DNA of 6,197 nt from M55B127 sp035269185 (GCA_964430875.1 CAYSHP010000108.1:1-6197); one strand, 5' to 3'; positions 1 to 6,156 are shown, counted from the first letter of the stretch. The notes: generated by a model not told the origin, from the sequence alone. Translations and numbers: made by a program.

Positions 1-53
1 ATTGCTAAAAGTAGGGCGTAATAACCATCTTTTTCAGGCGGATTTAATTCCAT
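1..53 (-). CDS. Hypothetical protein, 5' end only (partial)
   Basis: An ATG at 53 reading leftward opens 17 codons before the window ends, giving MELNPPEKDGYYALLLA. It is supported as a real start by a perfect AGGAGG (61-66) seven bases upstream. The only other nearby ATG (58-56) meets a stop after four codons. The fragment has a short charged, proline-containing head and then turns hydrophobic at about residue 11 (YYALLLA), which could be the start of a membrane helix, but too little is visible to assign a family. It lies 74 bp downstream of the second exporter gene on the same strand. No clear terminator separates them, so read-through from the exporter operon is possible; a possible promoter element of its own lies at 71-107. 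Function unknown. Confidence 0.6.
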   Translation of the reverse strand, partial: MELNPPEKDGYYALLLA

Positions 54-60
54 AGCATCG

Positions 61-66
61 CCTCCT
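61..66 (-). promoter_or_regulatory. Ribosome binding site of the partial left-edge gene
   Basis: On the minus strand this reads AGGAGG, a full anti-16S match, with a 7-base gap to the ATG at 53. It is the main evidence that the 17-codon fragment at the window edge is a gene rather than a chance frame. Confidence 0.7.
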
Positions 67-70
67 GGTA

Positions 71-107
71 TAGATATATTTCTTTAAAAATATAATTATT
101 CCTGCAA
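71..107 (-). promoter_or_regulatory. Possible promoter or regulatory element (TTGCAGGA plus GAAATATAT)
   Basis: Read leftward, TTGCAGGA (107-100) is followed after 17 bases by GAAATATATCTA (82-71) and then the AGGAGG of the partial gene. TTGCAG resembles a -35 box, and TATATCTAT gives a poor -10 match. The GCAGGA block followed about a helix turn and a half later by a GAA-TAT block looks to me like a two-part element seen upstream of genes in some anaerobic Bacillota, but that is from memory and I cannot check it. No sigma factor is assigned. Confidence 0.25.
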
Positions 108-127
108 CTTCATAAAAATAATCAAGA

Positions 128-2194
128 TTAGATGTCCTGTTCTTTGTATTGTAGTTGATAGAGATTATAATAAAGCCCTTCTTTAGCTAACAATTCTTGA
201 TGAGTACCTCTTTCTTTAATATGTCCTTTATGAAGTACTAATATTTTATCAGCATGTTGGATTGTGGATAGTCTATGAGCAATGACTATAGTTGTCCTAT
301 CAGCGGTTAACTTCTCTAATGCATCCTGAATTAACATTTCAGTTTCTGTATCTATATTGGCAGTTGCTTCATCTAAAACTAGTATATCTGGGTCAAAAGC
401 TAAAGCTCTTGCAAAAGCTAAAAGCTGTTTTTGACCAGCTGACAAGGTAGAACCACGTTCTTTTACTTCATGCTCATATTTATTAGATAATTTAGAAATG
501 AATTTGTCAGCATTAACATATTCAGCTGTTTCTTTGATCTTTTCTCTTTTTATATCTGCATTTAAAGAAATATTACTACCTATATTACCGGTAAATAAAA
601 ATACATCTTGTAATACTACTCCTATCTTTTCTCTTAGTTCACTTTTTTTAATATCTTGAATATTTGTATTATCTATTAATATTTCACCTTTTTGAATATC
701 ATAAAATCGGCTGATTAAATTAATAATTGAAGTTTTACCCGCTCCGGTTGCCCCAACTAAGGCAACAGTTTGACCGGGACTTATTGTAAAGTTAATGTTT
801 TTTAAAACCCATTCATTTTCCTCATATGCAAACCAGACATCTTTAAACTCTACTTTTCCATTAATATTAGTGGAAAGTGGTGTTGGTTCTTCAGGTTCTT
901 TTATATCAACTTCGGTATCAAGTATTTTAAAAATCCTTTCTGAGGAAGCCATCGCAGACTGCAGCATATTATATTTTTCGCTTAAGTCATTAATCGGCCT
1001 AAAGAACTTTTGAATATAATTTATAAAAGCAAATAGTACACCAAACTGTAATACTTCATTATAAACTCTAATCCCTCCATACCAGATTAGTAAAGCAAGC
1101 GCAAAAGAGTACATAAGATCCATCGATGGCCTAAAAATGGCAAAGATCTTAATTTGTCTCATACTGGCATCGAAGTATTCCTCATTTATTGAAATGAATT
1201 CTTTTAATTTTCTTTTTTCTTGATTGAAAATCTGAACAATTTTCATACCTGAAATATTTTCAGAAAGTGATGAATTAATTTTAGCCAGTTTGATCCTTAC
1301 CATGCGGTAGGCATCCCGGGCATAACTTCTAAAAATAAAGGCGGCTACTATGACGATTGGTACGATAACAAAAGAGACCAAGCTCAATTTAACATTTAAT
1401 CTAAACATAATAATAACAATACCAATAATTATAAAGATATCTCTAAATAAGTTGACCAATACATTGGTATACATTTCATTTAAGGTTTCTGTATCATTGG
1501 TAACTCGGGTTACTAGACGACCAACTGGGTTTTTATCAAAGTAACTAAGGGACATTTTCTGCAGATGAGAAAAGATCTCTTGTCTCATATTATAGATTAT
1601 TTTTTGGGTTGTTTTGTTTAGAAGATATATTTGTAGATAGTTAACTCCAAATCCAAAGACAATCATAGTAAGAAAGATTAAACCAATTTGAGTTAAGGCA
1701 TTGTAATCCTGTCTTCTAAATTCTTTTATAACATTATCGGGAACATTTTGAGCATTAAAAGTATTAGGCCCATTGCTAATTTGTACTAATTGACCACCAT
1801 TTAATACCTTAATGTTTTCTTTCTCATTTATGAGGCCTTCAACTAGATAGTATTGATCCTCTATGGAAAATAGTTGGAAACGTTGTTTATTCGGGAAGTT
1901 TTCATTAAGGTTAGCTACCCTAATATACCTTTGATTATTATATACCGCCCCCAAATTTTCATATTCGTCCACTGCAAATGTAACCATAGGTTTATCAAGG
2001 GCATTAATATGGTCATCAATTGCTACCTTTATTAGATAAGGGCGTGCTAAATCAACACCGGTTACTAATAGTAAGAGGAATATACATACCAATAATATTT
2101 TCCAATAAGGGTAGGCATACTCTAATAATCTTTTCATAAGACGGGAGTCATAGGCTTTTCCCATTATTTTTTCTTCTCTAAAGTCTTGATTCAT
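128..2194 (-). CDS. BmrD/YheH-like ABC exporter half-transporter with extracellular domain (catalytic-Glu subunit)
   Basis: This is an exporter subunit with a fused membrane domain and ATPase, expected in the cytoplasmic membrane as partner of the 586-aa protein encoded just upstream. Membrane segments lie near residues 32-50, 168-192, 245-264, 270-288, 358-375 and 383-400. Between TM1 and TM2 sits an extra, mostly hydrophilic stretch of about 105 residues (62-166), the position of the extracellular domain of Bacillus subtilis BmrD; the length of 688 also fits that family (about 670) rather than plain MsbA-like proteins (about 580). The ATPase domain has Walker A GATGAGKT (481-488), Q-loop Gln529, signature LSAGQ (584-588), Walker B ILVLDE with catalytic Glu609, D-loop NID (613-615) and H-loop His640. 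The signature carries Ala where Gly is usual. The ATG at 2194 is chosen because AAGGAT lies 8 bases upstream; Met11 has only a weak site. The gene starts 17 bp after the partner's stop, so the two are co-transcribed. Substrate cannot be read from sequence: multidrug or lipid export is inferred from the family. Confidence 0.92.
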   Translation of the reverse strand: MNQDFREEKIMGKAYDSRLMKRLLEYAYPYWKILLVCIFLLLLVTGVDLARPYLIKVAIDDHINALDKPMVTFAVDEYENLGAVYNNQRYIRVANLNENFPNKQRFQLFSIEDQYYLVEGLINEKENIKVLNGGQLVQISNGPNTFNAQNVPDNVIKEFRRQDYNALTQIGLIFLTMIVFGFGVNYLQIYLLNKTTQKIIYNMRQEIFSHLQKMSLSYFDKNPVGRLVTRVTNDTETLNEMYTNVLVNLFRDIFIIIGIVIIMFRLNVKLSLVSFVIVPIVIVAAFIFRSYARDAYRMVRIKLAKINSSLSENISGMKIVQIFNQEKRKLKEFISINEEYFDASMRQIKIFAIFRPSMDLMYSFALALLIWYGGIRVYNEVLQFGVLFAFINYIQKFFRPINDLSEKYNMLQSAMASSERIFKILDTEVDIKEPEEPTPLSTNINGKVEFKDVWFAYEENEWVLKNINFTISPGQTVALVGATGAGKTSIINLISRFYDIQKGEILIDNTNIQDIKKSELREKIGVVLQDVFLFTGNIGSNISLNADIKREKIKETAEYVNADKFISKLSNKYEHEVKERGSTLSAGQKQLLAFARALAFDPDILVLDEATANIDTETEMLIQDALEKLTADRTTIVIAHRLSTIQHADKILVLHKGHIKERGTHQELLAKEGLYYNLYQLQYKEQDI

Positions 2195-2211
2195 AATATA
2201 ACATCCTTATA

Positions 2212-3972
2212 TCAATTAATATTAGCAATTTTTTCTTCAAGTTGTTGTTTTTGATAAATATCAAAATATAGTTTTTGGTTGGCAATTAATTCTTCGTGTG
2301 TGCCTCTTTCCAGAATTTCACCCTCATCTAAGACAAAGATAATATCAGCATTCTTAAGAGTAGATATCCTGTGAGATATCAAGATAACGGTTCTATACTG
2401 CATGACTGGTTTTAAATTATTTAAAATCTGTTCTTCGGTATGAGTATCAACAGCTGAAAAACTATCATCTAAAATTAATATTTTAGGTTCTTTGATAATA
2501 GCCCTGGCCATTGAAATCCTCTGTTTTTGACCACCAGAAAGAGTGACCCCTCTTTCACCTAAAATAGTATCAAACTGTTCAGGAAATTCCATGATATTAT
2601 CATAAACCTCAGTGATTTTAGCAGCTTGTTCAATTTCGGCTCTATCTGTATTTTCAGGATCAAAAAAGGCAATATTTTCAGCAATTGTACTGGAAAAAAG
2701 AAAGTTATCTTGGGGCACAATTCCAATTTTATTTCTTAAGAGTTTAATTGGCAGGTTATTTATATCATGACTATCGATAAAAATTTCTCCCTTATCTACA
2801 TTAAAAAGCCTAAGTAGTAAATTAATTATGGTAGTTTTACCTGCTCCCGTTCTACCTAAAAAGGCAGCTGTTTGCCCAGGTTTGATCTCTAAATTAATAT
2901 TTTTTAATACCTGTTCTTCACTACCATTATATTGAAAAGAGAGGTCTTTAAACTCAATTTTACCTTCTATATCATCTATATCTTTAACATCCTTATCATA
3001 AATTTCTTCTTTGGCTCTAAAAATATTATTCAGTCTTTTTAAAGAAGCAGTTCCTCTCTGCATTAAATTAATTACAAAACCAACTGCCATCATTGGCCAG
3101 GTAAGCAGTCCTAGGTAGCTATTAAAAGCAACAAAGTCTCCTAATGAGATCACACCATCTATTACTAAATAACCGCCGTACCAGATTACAATAAGAAAAC
3201 TTAAACCTGTAATAAATTGAATGAGGGGATGAAATAGCCCCCAGGTTTTTACTAATTCAATATTTTTTTCGAAGTTTAACTTATTTGCACTGGCAAACTT
3301 TTCAATTTCTAAATCTTCCTGAGTAAAAGCCTTGATAACTCTAATCCCGGAGAAGTTTTCCTGCACCTTATCAGTTAAGTTAGAAAAGGCCTCCTGTACA
3401 GCTGTAAACTTTTTATGAATAGATTTACTAAAATAGGTAGAAATTAAGGCTAAAAAAGGTAAAGGTATTAAAGCTATTAAAGTAAGCCTAATATCTATTC
3501 TAATAATTAAAATAGAGATAGTTGCTACGGTTAGAAAAAGTGCATCAAAAAGCATGACAACCCCAGGCCCCATAGCTTGTCTAACAGCCTTAATATCATT
3601 GGTAGCATGGGCCATCAAGTCACCAGTTTTTTGTTCGTTAAAATAATTGGTAGAAAGTTTTAAAAGATGACTGTAGAAATTTTCTCTGATTTGTTTTTCT
3701 AAAACTCGCGAAGTTCCCACTATATAAAGTCGCCAAAGGTATCTAAAAATTGCGGTAAGTATAGCTACCCCAATGATAATTAGCGCATAATAGATTAGCC
3801 CTCTTACATCAATAGACTTGTCTTTTAATCTATCAGTGAAATCACCTAAAAGCCATGGTATAACAAGTTGGAGGATGTCTACTAAAATAAGCCAGACTAT
3901 TCCCAGAATATACCTTTTTTTATAGTTATTAAAGAAATATTTAAATGTATAAGTATCATTACTTTCTTTCAT
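2212..3972 (-). CDS. BmrC/YheI-like ABC exporter half-transporter (degenerate Walker B subunit)
   Basis: This is the first gene of a two-gene exporter operon and forms the membrane heterodimer with the 688-aa protein. The protein is 586 aa, close to B. subtilis BmrC (585). Six membrane segments lie near residues 21-42, 58-80, 135-157, 163-180, 250-270 and 278-303, with no large extracellular insertion. The ATPase domain has Walker A GRTGAGKT (373-380), Q-loop Gln421, a canonical signature LSGGQ (478-482), Walker B ILILDD (498-503), D-loop AVD (507-509) and H-loop His534. Residue 503 is Asp (GAT, bases 2466-2464) where active exporters have the catalytic Glu, as known for BmrC and TM287. This subunit should therefore supply the Walker A/B of the slow, degenerate ATP site, and its intact signature should complete the partner's active site. 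A GTG at 3981 would add three residues, but it abuts the GGAG, so the ATG at 3972 is preferred. The stop is TGA. Drug export is inferred from the family. Confidence 0.93.
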   Translation of the reverse strand: MKESNDTYTFKYFFNNYKKRYILGIVWLILVDILQLVIPWLLGDFTDRLKDKSIDVRGLIYYALIIIGVAILTAIFRYLWRLYIVGTSRVLEKQIRENFYSHLLKLSTNYFNEQKTGDLMAHATNDIKAVRQAMGPGVVMLFDALFLTVATISILIIRIDIRLTLIALIPLPFLALISTYFSKSIHKKFTAVQEAFSNLTDKVQENFSGIRVIKAFTQEDLEIEKFASANKLNFEKNIELVKTWGLFHPLIQFITGLSFLIVIWYGGYLVIDGVISLGDFVAFNSYLGLLTWPMMAVGFVINLMQRGTASLKRLNNIFRAKEEIYDKDVKDIDDIEGKIEFKDLSFQYNGSEEQVLKNINLEIKPGQTAAFLGRTGAGKTTIINLLLRLFNVDKGEIFIDSHDINNLPIKLLRNKIGIVPQDNFLFSSTIAENIAFFDPENTDRAEIEQAAKITEVYDNIMEFPEQFDTILGERGVTLSGGQKQRISMARAIIKEPKILILDDSFSAVDTHTEEQILNNLKPVMQYRTVILISHRISTLKNADIIFVLDEGEILERGTHEELIANQKLYFDIYQKQQLEEKIANIN

Positions 3973-3980
3973 ATTATACA

Positions 3981-3984
3981 CTCC
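3981..3984 (-). promoter_or_regulatory. Ribosome binding site that sets the start of the first exporter gene
   Basis: On the minus strand GGAG (3984-3981) lies 8 bases before the ATG at 3972, an ideal distance. The in-frame GTG at 3981 shares its first G with this same GGAG and so could not be served by it. The site therefore argues for the shorter, 586-aa protein. Confidence 0.7.
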
Positions 3985-4003
3985 AAAAAAATTTAATTTA
4001 CTT

Positions 4004-4032
4004 ATTATAAATTAGATGAAAAAGGTTGTTAT
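4004..4032 (-). promoter_or_regulatory. Predicted sigma-A-type promoter of the ABC exporter operon
   Basis: Read leftward, ATAACA (4032-4027, four of six matches to TTGACA) is followed by a 17-base spacer and a perfect TATAAT (4009-4004). Transcription would begin near 3997, leaving a leader of only about 25 bases before the ATG at 3972. That leaves no room for a leader peptide or attenuator like the one controlling bmrCD in B. subtilis, if this is the promoter used. Confidence 0.5.
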
Positions 4033-4074
4033 CCTCTAATTTTATTAAATTAATGTAAAATTTTCGTTAATAAT

Positions 4075-4104
4075 TTGAATAAAGGTTAATTTATAAGGTA
4101 TTAT
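4075..4104 (+). promoter_or_regulatory. Predicted sigma-A-type promoter of the phosphoesterase-SIMPL operon
   Basis: TTGAAT (4075-4080) and TATTAT (4099-4104) are separated by 18 bases. Transcription would start near 4111, about 33 bases before the ATG at 4144 and comfortably upstream of the GGAGG at 4130-4134. The region is so AT-rich that other -10-like hexamers (for example TATAAA at 4105-4110) are available, so the exact boxes are uncertain. Confidence 0.4.
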
Positions 4105-4143
4105 TATAAATAGAGTAATAATATTAAATGGAGGTATTATAAA

Positions 4144-4881
4144 ATGAAGATTGCAGTTTTTTCTGATATACATGGTAATATAGAAGCACTACAAGAGGTA
4201 ATGCAAGATATAAAAAGAGAGGAAGTGGATAAGCTATATTGTCTAGGCGATTTGGTTGGTTATGGTCCTTATCCCAATGAAGTGATTGAAATGATAAAAG
4301 AAAATGAAATTGAAACTGTGATGGGGAACTATGACCAGGGGGTTGGCTTTAACTTAGATGACTGCGGTTGTGCCTATAAAACAAAAGCCAAACAAAAACT
4401 AGGCGACAGATCATTAGAGTGGACCCAAAAAGAAGTAACTGAGGAAAACAAAGAATTCTTAAAAGCTTTAAAAGAAAATATTAAATTTGAAGCAGCCGGC
4501 CAAAAAGTGCTCTTAGTGCACGGCAGCCCCCGAAAAATTAACCAATATTTGTTTTTTAACCACCCTGAAAGTAGTATAAAAAGAATGATGGATCAATATG
4601 AAGCTGACATTATGTTAACTGGACATACCCATCTTCCATATTTTAAAAAGATAAAAGACAAGGTGATCATAAATGATGGGAGTGTAGGTAAACAGAAGCC
4701 TTTTAATAAAGAGCAGGAGAAATATAGTACTGAAGCGAAATATATAATAGTAGATATAAGTGAGGAGACCGTTAATACTGAGCTAAGAAGCGTACCTTAT
4801 GATTATGAAAAGATAGCTCAGGCTATAAACGACAGCGAATTACCCGATGAATTCGCTGAAATAATAAGAGGGAGGGGTTAG
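4144..4881 (+). CDS. Calcineurin-like metallophosphoesterase family protein
   Basis: This is a predicted cytoplasmic, two-metal phosphoesterase of the YfcE/MJ0936-like branch (Metallophos_2). Enzymes of this kind cleave phosphomonoesters or phosphodiesters with Mn2+ or similar metals; the natural substrate cannot be told from sequence. All core motifs are present: D-x-H (Asp8, His10 in FSDIHGN), GD (Asp36 in LGDLVGYGP), GN (Asn62 in GNYD), His126 in VHGSP, and GHTH (His161, His163). These account for the usual seven metal ligands, so it should be active. INDGSVGK (176-183) is the conserved strand and turn after the last motif. There is no signal peptide or membrane segment. A CGC pair (Cys74, Cys76) after GNYD is a feature I associate with this subfamily; its role is unknown. 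Length 245 is normal. The ATG has a GGAGG (4130-4134) nine bases upstream. The 3' end overlaps the ribosome binding site of the SIMPL gene, which begins one base after the TAG. Confidence 0.9.
   Translation: MKIAVFSDIHGNIEALQEVMQDIKREEVDKLYCLGDLVGYGPYPNEVIEMIKENEIETVMGNYDQGVGFNLDDCGCAYKTKAKQKLGDRSLEWTQKEVTEENKEFLKALKENIKFEAAGQKVLLVHGSPRKINQYLFFNHPESSIKRMMDQYEADIMLTGHTHLPYFKKIKDKVIINDGSVGKQKPFNKEQEKYSTEAKYIIVDISEETVNTELRSVPYDYEKIAQAINDSELPDEFAEIIRGRG
4871..4877 (+). promoter_or_regulatory. Ribosome binding site for the TTG-started SIMPL gene
   Basis: GGAGGGG lies within the last codons of the phosphoesterase gene (Gly-Arg-Gly end). The GGAGG part is 7 bases from the TTG at 4883. It supports this unusual start codon and suggests coupling of translation between the two genes. 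Confidence 0.65.
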
Positions 4882-4882
4882 T

Positions 4883-5605
4883 TTGTATAAAAACAAGAAA
4901 TATAAAATTGTATTATTTTTAATAATTTGTCTATTGGTTTTTACCCAGGTCGGTTTAGCCAAAGAAGATGAGGATGTTACCAAAGTAAATATTAGTCACC
5001 GTATACAAAGAGAATTCAAACCCGAGGTGGCTAATATTAATGTAGAAGTTTGGACTTTAGATCAAGATTTAGATGCTGCCTATTCAAAAACTACTGAAAG
5101 TATGAATGAAGTAATTAAGATTTTAAAAACTTTTGATGACCTAACTTATTCTACCACATCTTTTAGTGTTAATCAGAGATATATGGATAAAAATAATGAT
5201 AAAAAAAGAGAACTATATTATGAAGTTTCCACAATGGTCAAAATAGAGACAACTAATTTAGATCAGCTTGGTAATATAATCGAAAGAGTAATTTCAAAAG
5301 GTGCCACAAATATCCAGGGAATAAGTTATGGATTAAAAAATTCCGAAGAAGCTAAAAACAAAGTTATTCAAGAAGGTATTAAAGAAATTATGACTAAGGC
5401 TGAAGTTATTAAAGAAAGTCTGCAAAAAGAAAGTTATAGTATTGCTAGAGTAGATATAAATGATAACTATAATATATATAATTATAATTATGGGGTAGTG
5501 CGAAGTGAAGCTAAAGGTATGGGTTCATCTATGCCTGTACCAGAGATTGCTCCTCAAGATGTTAATATTAATGTTAACTTTAATGCTGAAATATGGTATA
5601 AATAA
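4883..5605 (+). CDS. Secreted SIMPL domain (DUF541, YggE-like) protein
   Basis: The start is TTG, one base after the preceding stop and 7 bases after GGAGG; with it the protein has a clean Sec-type signal peptide: basic head (YKNKKYK), hydrophobic core (residues 9-20) and likely cleavage after GLA at 26/27. Cys16 is not in a lipobox (Ile precedes it), so a lipoprotein is unlikely. The mature part (about 32-240) follows the SIMPL pattern: an opening strand, a helix with paired exponents of residues ending in KILKTF (78-84), a TTSFSV strand (91-96) and Tyr100, the YYEVSTMVKIETTNLDQLG block (112-130), then IIERVISKGATNIQGISYGL (132-151), an Ala/Lys-rich helix (156-182) and a closing strand with VNINVNFNAEIWYK (227-240). 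SIMPL proteins are known from oxidative-stress protection (E. coli YggE) and from signalling contexts, but the molecular activity is poorly defined. A Tyr/Asn-rich stretch (194-203) is low-complexity. Located outside the membrane; role with the phosphoesterase is unproven. Confidence 0.85.
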   Translation: MYKNKKYKIVLFLIICLLVFTQVGLAKEDEDVTKVNISHRIQREFKPEVANINVEVWTLDQDLDAAYSKTTESMNEVIKILKTFDDLTYSTTSFSVNQRYMDKNNDKKRELYYEVSTMVKIETTNLDQLGNIIERVISKGATNIQGISYGLKNSEEAKNKVIQEGIKEIMTKAEVIKESLQKESYSIARVDINDNYNIYNYNYGVVRSEAKGMGSSMPVPEIAPQDVNINVNFNAEIWYK

Positions 5606-5626
5606 TATAGAGGATGAAAGAACTGA

Positions 5627-5643
5627 AAATATAAGTTATATTT
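5627..5643. repeat. Perfect 17-bp palindrome (8-1-8), possible operator
   Basis: AAATATAA, a single G, then TTATATTT form an exact inverted repeat 22 bases after the SIMPL stop. A one-base centre cannot form an RNA loop, so this is not a terminator; a dimeric DNA-binding protein could recognise it. It does not match the PerR box (TTATAATnATTATAA). Chance is a real alternative because the gap is almost all A and T. Confidence 0.3.
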
Positions 5644-5656
5644 AATAGTGGATATA

Positions 5657-5678
5657 AAAATCTAATAACTAAGATTTT
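5657..5678 (+). terminator. Weak AT-rich hairpin, possible terminator or attenuator after the SIMPL gene
   Basis: AAAATCT (5657-5663) pairs with AGATTTT (5672-5678) around an 8-base loop. The stem has only one G-C pair and the tract after it (AACTAT) is not U-rich, so it would terminate poorly. It is listed because it is the only hairpin between the SIMPL gene and the 113-aa gene, which matters for deciding whether they share a transcript. Confidence 0.2.
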
Positions 5679-5729
5679 AACTATGACATAATTAATAAAC
5701 AGCAATAATTATAATAGGAGGAATAATTT

Positions 5730-6071
5730 ATGAGATTTGAAAAGGATGATTCATTATCACCAGATCCTAGATATGATGGGGAGAATGTAGATGTAGGCAT
5801 ATTTGCAGGAGATGAAAAGCTAGGTGTAGCTTCAGTTTACTTTCTAGATGATATTACTAAGCTTTCAGTTATGTTGTATATGGAGGTAGATGAACTAGAT
5901 AATGCTGCCCAAGTATTAGAACAGATAGCAGAAGAATATATAGATGGTGATGAACGTTCTAAGAAGAAACAAAGAATAAAATTTCATGCTCCAAATTATA
6001 AAGAGGGTCTGTATTATGACAGAAACAAGCAAGAATTCCAAGAACGCAAGATGGATTATGAGTCGGAATAG
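5730..6071 (+). CDS. Hypothetical acidic protein, 113 aa
   Basis: I do not recognise this protein. It is a credible gene: the ATG is preceded by a full AGGAGG (5716-5721) at 8 bases, and a strong terminator follows 26 bases after its stop. It is soluble, without a signal peptide or membrane segment, and rich in Asp and Glu. Residues 1-20 are polar and probably flexible (DDSLSPDPRYDGENVD). Residues 21-53 alternate as beta strands (VDVGIFAGDEKLG, then ASVYFLDD, then LSVMLYMEVDE). Residues 54-72 look like one amphipathic helix (DNAAQVLEQIAEEYIDG), followed by a basic patch (SKKKQRIKF, 77-85) and a charged tail with several Tyr. A small alpha/beta domain is likely. No catalytic signature such as a Cys pair or nucleotide-binding loop is visible. 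It may share the upstream operon's transcript or have its own promoter; I see no convincing promoter boxes in the 124-bp gap, and TATAAT at 5710-5715 is too close to the ribosome site to serve. Confidence 0.75.
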   Translation: MRFEKDDSLSPDPRYDGENVDVGIFAGDEKLGVASVYFLDDITKLSVMLYMEVDELDNAAQVLEQIAEEYIDGDERSKKKQRIKFHAPNYKEGLYYDRNKQEFQERKMDYESE

Positions 6072-6097
6072 CTAAAAATATTATATATTTCAATAAG

Positions 6098-6134
6098 AAT
6101 GGGAAGCTAGGACTAGTAGTCTTAGCTTCCCATT
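6098..6134 (+). terminator. Strong intrinsic terminator after the 113-aa gene, possibly bidirectional
   Basis: The arms 6098-6114 and 6118-6134 pair over 17 positions with one G-U (6110/6122), around a three-base loop (AGT, 6115-6117). The core is AATGGGAAGCTA with TAGCTTCCCATT. Downstream on the plus strand is a T-rich but interrupted tract (TTTAAGTTTGTATTTTAT). On the minus strand the hairpin is followed by a partly T-rich stretch as well, so it may also stop a convergent transcript. It lies 26 bases after the TAG at 6071. Confidence 0.85.
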
Positions 6135-6156
6135 TAAGTTTGTATTTTATCTGAAA

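Noticed and set aside
795..1013. 72-codon plus-strand open frame
   Set aside because: It is antisense to the well-supported ABC transporter gene, has no ribosome site and its translation is low-complexity Ser/Phe-rich; it is a shadow frame.
1350..1544. 64-codon plus-strand open frame rich in Thr and Ile
   Set aside because: It is the reverse complement of a membrane-segment region of the 688-aa exporter subunit and has no start signals; it is a shadow frame.
4038..4051. AATTT-TATT-AAATT inverted repeat in the divergent promoter region
   Set aside because: Only five A/T pairs in a stretch that is nearly all A and T; expected by chance, and too weak for a hairpin.
4928..4932. Lipoprotein lipobox around Cys16 of the SIMPL protein
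   Set aside because: The residue before Cys is Ile, not Gly, Ala or Ser, and the Cys lies inside the hydrophobic core; a normal signal peptidase site at 26/27 fits better.
5461..5495. Near-repetitive AT stretch as a microsatellite
   Set aside because: It is in frame within the SIMPL gene and encodes a Tyr/Asn-rich loop; the units are irregular and do not form a true tandem repeat.
5615..5635. Short ORF (ATG AAA GAA CTG AAA ATA TAA) just after GAGG
   Set aside because: Six codons only, right after the SIMPL stop, with no hairpin arrangement to suggest a leader peptide.
5683..5715. ATGACA and TATAAT as a promoter for the 113-aa gene
   Set aside because: TATAAT (5710-5715) abuts the AGGAGG, so transcription would begin after the ribosome site; the ATGACA with a 17-base spacer gives the same problem.
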